Positions 7,326 to 10,249 of a stretch of 10,249 nucleotides of DNA are shown in pieces (the stretch's first letter is position 1; each line of letters starts with the position of its first letter). Made by a program: the position numbers and the translations under genes. The stretch is from Fluviibacter sp964387485 (GTDB taxonomy: Bacteria > Pseudomonadota > Gammaproteobacteria > Burkholderiales > Rhodocyclaceae): assembly GCA_964387485.1 (NCBI GenBank), contig CAYLWV010000062.1, forward strand, positions 1-10,249, read 5' to 3'. The notes beneath the pieces were generated by a model that had not been told where the DNA came from, ran no database searches, and was given only the letters and a program-made list of their open reading frames with translations.

Positions 7326-7751
7326 TTAGCGGCTGTAAACGTTCATGCCGGGGAAGAAGAAGGCCACTTCCACCGCAGCCGTTTCCGGGGCATCCGAACC
7401 GTGAACGGCGTTAGCATCAATCGATTCTGCGAAGTCAGCGCGGATGGTGCCCGGCTCAGCCTTCTTCGGATCGGTAGCGCCCATCAGTTCGCGGTTCTTG
7501 GCAATCGCGTCTTCGCCTTCCAGCACCTGGATAAACACCGGGCCCGACGTCATGAACTCGACCAGATCCTTGAAGAAAGGACGCTCTTTGTGAACGGCGT
7601 AGAACTGACCTGCTTCGGCAGCCGACAGGTGCACCAGACGACCGGCAACAACCTTCAGGCCAGCGCCTTCAAAGCGGGCGATGATTTGACCGATGACATT
7701 CTTGGCGACGGCATCCGGTTTGATGATGGAAAGGGTACGTTGAATAGCCAT
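7326..7751 (-). CDS. ndk: Nucleoside diphosphate kinase
   Basis: Ndk moves the gamma-phosphate of ATP to other nucleoside diphosphates through a phospho-histidine, balancing cytoplasmic NTP and dNTP pools. The 141-residue protein shows the RTLSIIKPDAVAKN start (K11), ERPFFKDLV (57-65), the active-site motif NAVHGSDAPETA with catalytic H117, and the FFFPGMNVYSR end seen in many betaproteobacteria. The ATG at 7751 has GGAG six bases upstream. A reading frame exists eight codons further up, but it would pass through the ribosome binding site and is not used. It is the first gene after the 177-base intergenic region and probably leads the long operon running to der. Length is exactly typical. Confidence 0.99.
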   Translation of the reverse strand: MAIQRTLSIIKPDAVAKNVIGQIIARFEGAGLKVVAGRLVHLSAAEAGQFYAVHKERPFFKDLVEFMTSGPVFIQVLEGEDAIAKNRELMGATDPKKAEPGTIRADFAESIDANAVHGSDAPETAAVEVAFFFPGMNVYSR

Positions 7752-7757
7752 GAAAAA

Positions 7758-7761
7758 CTCC
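7758..7761 (-). promoter_or_regulatory. Ribosome binding site of ndk
   Basis: GGAG on the minus strand, six bases before the ATG at 7751. It decides the ndk start against the eight-codon-longer reading. Confidence 0.75.
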
Positions 7762-7789
7762 GTTCGGGTCGGCAATTGATAAAACGGCT

Positions 7790-7798
7790 ATTTTAGCA
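7790..7798 (-). promoter_or_regulatory. Probable extended -10 promoter of ndk operon
   Basis: Minus strand TGCTAAAAT has the TGn extension followed by TAAAAT, five of six matches to TATAAT. No good -35 hexamer lies 16-18 bases upstream, as is common for extended -10 promoters. Transcription would start near 7783, leaving a leader of about 33 bases before the ndk ATG. It is the best promoter-like sequence I see ahead of the operon. Confidence 0.5.
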
Positions 7799-7858
7799 GA
7801 ATCAAGGGTTGCGCAGCGCACCATGCCACCAAAAGAACCCAGCTCAGACACTGATTTC

Positions 7859-7929
7859 ACAGGCTTTTTTATCGCCTTCCGGACAGATCGCCATGGCATA
7901 TCCCGGCTGGCAGCAACGCCAAAGCCTGT
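7859..7929 (-). repeat. 9-bp perfect inverted repeat enclosing a 53-base spacer after dctD
   Basis: ACAGGCTTT at 7859-7867 and AAAGCCTGT at 7921-7929 are exact inverted copies. On the minus strand the first arm begins with the last base of the dctD stop codon. The 53 bases between can form short internal hairpins, for example around the palindrome GCCATGGC. No T-run follows the second arm on the minus strand, so it is not a standard intrinsic terminator. The transcript could fold as one closing helix with inner stems. Function unknown. Confidence 0.55.
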
Positions 7930-9077
7930 CAGCTCTTGAAATCCGTCATGGAAATACCGAAGCGAGCCAGTTTGTCATAGAGGGTTTTGGCGGGGATCCC
8001 CAGAATGGCGGCGGCATCCGCTACATGCCCGGACGCCAGCCGGAGTGCATTCACGAGTGCACCCCGCTCGGTTTTTTCCAGCATCGGGCCTAGGGCCAAC
8101 GGCTGCTGCTCGTCGGAATCGGCTTCGCCTTCGGCAAAAGGGAAACCGATAGCAACCCGCTCGGCAAAGTTTTTGAGTTCACGGATATTGCCGGGCCAGG
8201 CATGCGACACCAGGTAACGCAATACCGCCGCTGCGGGTTCTGCCGGTGGCACGCCGTATTTTTCCCGGTAATACGTCAGGTAATAATTGAAAATCAGCGG
8301 AATATCTTCCGCAATTTCACGCAAGGCTGGCAGATAGAGATTGACCACATTCAGGCGGAAATAGAGATCGCTGCGAAAACCGCCCTGATCTGACAACGTT
8401 TTCAGATTGACTTTGGTGGCGGCAATAATGCGGCAGGACACGGGGATCGACTCGTTCGCCCCCAGTCGCTGAATACTGCGCTCCTGGATCGTTCTCAGGA
8501 GCTTGGCCTGCAACGCCAGTGGCATAGATTCAATTTCATCGAGAAAGATCGTGCCGTTTTTGGCAAACTCGAATTTACCAATCCGCCGTTTCACGGCACC
8601 GGTAAACGCCCCAGCTTCGTGCCCGAAGAGCTCGCTCTCGAAAATAGTCTCGGGTAGCGCCGCACAGTTGATGGCTACAAAAGGCCCCGTCCGTTTACTG
8701 GCATAGTGCAAGCTTTGAGCAACGACCTCTTTACCACTCCCAGTCTCGCCATTGATGAGAATATCGACGCCGGTGGGGGCCAGTGCCGCAATTTTCTGCT
8801 TTAGCAAACGAACGCGTTCGGATTGGCCGATGAATACCGGCGCCCCCACCGCCTGTTCTTTGGACAGCGAGGCCACCTGATACACCAGACGCGCTTTGTC
8901 GACGGCGTTCCGTACGGTGGTTGTTAACCGGTCCGGGCTGAAAGGTTTTTCAATAAAGTCGAAGGCGCCCTCGCGCATGGATTCCACGGCCATGCCAATG
9001 TCACCATGCCCCGTCATCACGATCACCGGCACCTGCCGGTGCTCCGCCAGCACCTTGCGCATCACGGTGAGCCCATC
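7929..9077 (-). CDS. dctD: Sigma-54-dependent response regulator, DctD type; N-terminus lost in gap
   Basis: The 382 visible residues (numbered from the gap edge) are an NtrC-family regulator resembling DctD, which activates C4-dicarboxylate transport genes with sigma-54 RNA polymerase. The end of the receiver domain is present (MTGHGD at 21-26 and the conserved Lys in IEKPF at 42-46). The phospho-acceptor Asp and roughly the first 60 residues fall in the N gap. The AAA+ domain has Walker A GETGSGKE (110-117), the sigma-54-contact loop GAFTGA (156-161), Walker B around GTIFLDE (175-181) and arginines in FRSDLYFRL (234-242). A Fis-type helix-turn-helix lies at about 350-371. GAFTGAVKRRIGKFE and the KTLYDKL recognition helix are DctD-like. 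It follows a DctB-like kinase. The specific substrate assignment is inference. Confidence 0.9.
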   Translation of the reverse strand, partial: DGLTVMRKVLAEHRQVPVIVMTGHGDIGMAVESMREGAFDFIEKPFSPDRLTTTVRNAVDKARLVYQVASLSKEQAVGAPVFIGQSERVRLLKQKIAALAPTGVDILINGETGSGKEVVAQSLHYASKRTGPFVAINCAALPETIFESELFGHEAGAFTGAVKRRIGKFEFAKNGTIFLDEIESMPLALQAKLLRTIQERSIQRLGANESIPVSCRIIAATKVNLKTLSDQGGFRSDLYFRLNVVNLYLPALREIAEDIPLIFNYYLTYYREKYGVPPAEPAAAVLRYLVSHAWPGNIRELKNFAERVAIGFPFAEGEADSDEQQPLALGPMLEKTERGALVNALRLASGHVADAAAILGIPAKTLYDKLARFGISMTDFKS

Positions 9078-9177
9078 NNNNNNNNNNNNNNNNNNNNNNN
9101 NNNNNNNNNNNNNNNNNNNNNNNNNNNNNNNNNNNNNNNNNNNNNNNNNNNNNNNNNNNNNNNNNNNNNNNNNNNNN
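9078..9177. other. Run of 100 N (assembly gap) between dctB and dctD
   Basis: Exactly 100 undetermined bases. The missing end of the kinase domain (about 45-60 residues) and start of the receiver (about 60 residues) need some 300-360 bases, so the true gap is probably well over 100. Confidence 0.98.
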
Positions 9178-10249
9178 CCCAGGCCGAGCCCCTGCCCGGT
9201 GGGCTTGGTTGTAAAGAAGGGTTCGAAAAGCTGGCCGACCTGCGCCGCATTCACACCCGGTCCGTTATCGCTAAAGCGAACCACCACCTCGGCACCGCGC
9301 TGCTCGGCAACAATATCGATTTGTGCCTTGTCACGCCCAGTCAGGGCATCGACCGCATTCGACAACAGGTTAATAAAAACCTGCTCAAGCTTACCGCGCG
9401 CGCCTAGAACACATTCATCGCCAACCGTCATTTGCAACCGGATCTGCGCTTTATCGACAAACGGTGACATGACCAGCAGTGCATTCTGGATGACCGACTT
9501 CAACGGCACCGGTTCAATAGCCGTCGGATCATTGCGATACAAGGTCTTTAACTCGGAAAGAATGCCCCCCGCCCGCGTGACCAGCTCGTTAATATTATCG
9601 ACATTCTCTGCCACGATATCCAGACGACCTGCGTCAATCAGTTTACGGGCATTGCCGGCATAGAGCTGGATGGCGGAAAGCGGCTGACTCAGTTCATGGG
9701 TAATGCCGGCGGCCATCTGGCCGAGCACCGCCATTTTGCCGGCCTGAACCGCTTCGTCACGGGTCTGCCGGAGAATGCTTTCAGCGCGTTCCAGTTCTGA
9801 AATCTTGGCGGTCAACTCGGCCGTACGCTCGGTAATCTTTGCGTCGATATTGGCATACAGCAGATGCTTTTCCTCACGCTCACGACGACGGAAATAGATA
9901 TTCAATGCCGTGATCAGCAGAAATCCAACCGCAAAGCCGATGGCCAGCGCAGTAGCCATCGCATAGTTGCGTGCTTCACGGGTGTCATTGATCTGAGCAA
10001 TCTGCCAGCCCTGCTTACCCAGAGGCACCGACTGAACCATGTAGCGCTTATCTCCGACGAGACTGACCGGCTCCTTGACCTCCAGCTGAATAGGCAATCC
10101 CTTATAAGCCATAGCAGCCAGCGGCTGACCAGGGAACTGCCGGGTCGTGGCAATGCGCTCTTCTGCGGAAGGATTCAGTGGCCGCGTCGTTTTGTACCGG
10201 TTCGTCGGATCTGAGGCCAGAATCACGACGCCATCCTCGTTGATGACAA
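9178..10249 (-). CDS. dctB: Membrane sensor histidine kinase, DctB type; both ends missing
   Basis: The reading frame is open to the right edge, so the true start lies outside the window. The GTG at 10226 is internal, because GVVILASDP around it belongs to the periplasmic sensor domain (Cache/PDC type) of DctB-like kinases. A membrane segment (about 9894-9962) is followed by a charged coiled-coil linker. The dimerisation domain contains the phospho-acceptor His at 9696-9698 in AAGITHELSQPLSAIQ. The ATPase domain shows the N box NLLSNAVDAL, G1 DNGPGV, F box FEPFFTTK and G2 GQGLGL, then breaks at the gap. The kinase would sense external C4-dicarboxylates (by family) and phosphorylate the DctD-type regulator encoded next. 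Kinase and pairing are secure, the ligand is inferred. Confidence 0.9.

Larger units (their letters stand above)
7752..7928. other. Intergenic region between dctD and ndk
   Basis: This is the longest stretch without a supported gene (177 bases). It holds most of the inverted repeat starting at the dctD stop, the ndk extended -10 promoter and the ndk ribosome binding site. I see no convincing intrinsic terminator for dctD and no RNA gene. Confidence 0.7.

Noticed and set aside
7314..7329. Small inverted repeat CTAAG/CTTAG between ndk and rlmN as a terminator
   Set aside because: Only five AT-rich base pairs, no T-run, and inside a tight operon.
7752..7775. Eight-residue N-terminal extension of ndk
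   Set aside because: It would cover the ribosome binding site and extend beyond the conserved 141-residue family length.
7113..7796. Plus-strand 227-residue frame opposite rlmN and ndk
   Set aside because: It is antisense to two conserved enzymes, crosses their boundary, and its product shows no recognisable family features.
7805..7822. GC-rich hairpin GGTTGCGCAGCGCACC as dctD terminator
   Set aside because: The stem is short and bulged and no T-run follows on the minus strand.
7840..7890. Micro-ORF on the minus strand, 16 codons starting MAICPEGDKK
   Set aside because: It is too short to support, has only a weak upstream GGGA, and lies upstream of the proposed ndk start site, so it would not be part of the ndk leader.
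7929..10226. Single 765-residue hybrid kinase/regulator frame
   Set aside because: It passes through 100 N. The parts match two separate DctB and DctD proteins, and the upstream frame stays open past the apparent start.

Overview
The window is chromosomal DNA from a Gram-negative bacterium, most likely a betaproteobacterium. The evidence is gene order and protein style: ndk, rlmN, pilW, rodZ, ispG, hisS, yfgM, bamB and der in one tight run is a layout I associate with Neisseriales and Burkholderiales. The bamB, pilW and rodZ products imply an outer membrane, type IV pili and a rod-shape system. I do not assign a genus. Every gene I can support lies on the minus strand, so the window reads from high to low coordinates.

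Region 1 (10249 to 7929) holds a two-component system of the DctB/DctD type. The membrane sensor kinase gene enters from beyond the right edge and is followed by a sigma-54-dependent response regulator. A run of exactly 100 N (9078-9177) removes the end of the kinase and the start of the regulator. Any single reading frame through it is an artefact. The dicarboxylate transporter such a pair would control is not visible.

Region 2 (7928 to 7752) is a 177-base intergenic stretch. It holds a 9-bp inverted repeat starting at the dctD stop codon and a good extended -10 promoter for ndk.

Region 3 (7751 to 1) looks like one long operon: ndk (nucleotide balance), rlmN (rRNA/tRNA methylation), pilW (type IV pilus secretin lipoprotein), rodZ (cell shape, interrupted by a second 100-N gap), ispG (isoprenoid precursor), hisS (histidyl-tRNA synthetase), yfgM (membrane TPR protein), bamB (outer-membrane assembly) and der (ribosome-assembly GTPase, cut by the left edge). 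Intergenic gaps run from 30 bases down to overlaps. bamB/der overlap by 4 bases and rlmN/pilW by 1 base, suggesting translational coupling. The common theme is housekeeping: translation, envelope assembly and cell shape.

I found no tRNA, rRNA, CRISPR array, insertion sequence or phage gene, and no clear new system. The points worth a second look are small: a short PilW, slippage-prone repeats inside yfgM and pilW, an altered Der G1 loop, the structured spacer after dctD, and two assembly gaps that hide important parts of genes.
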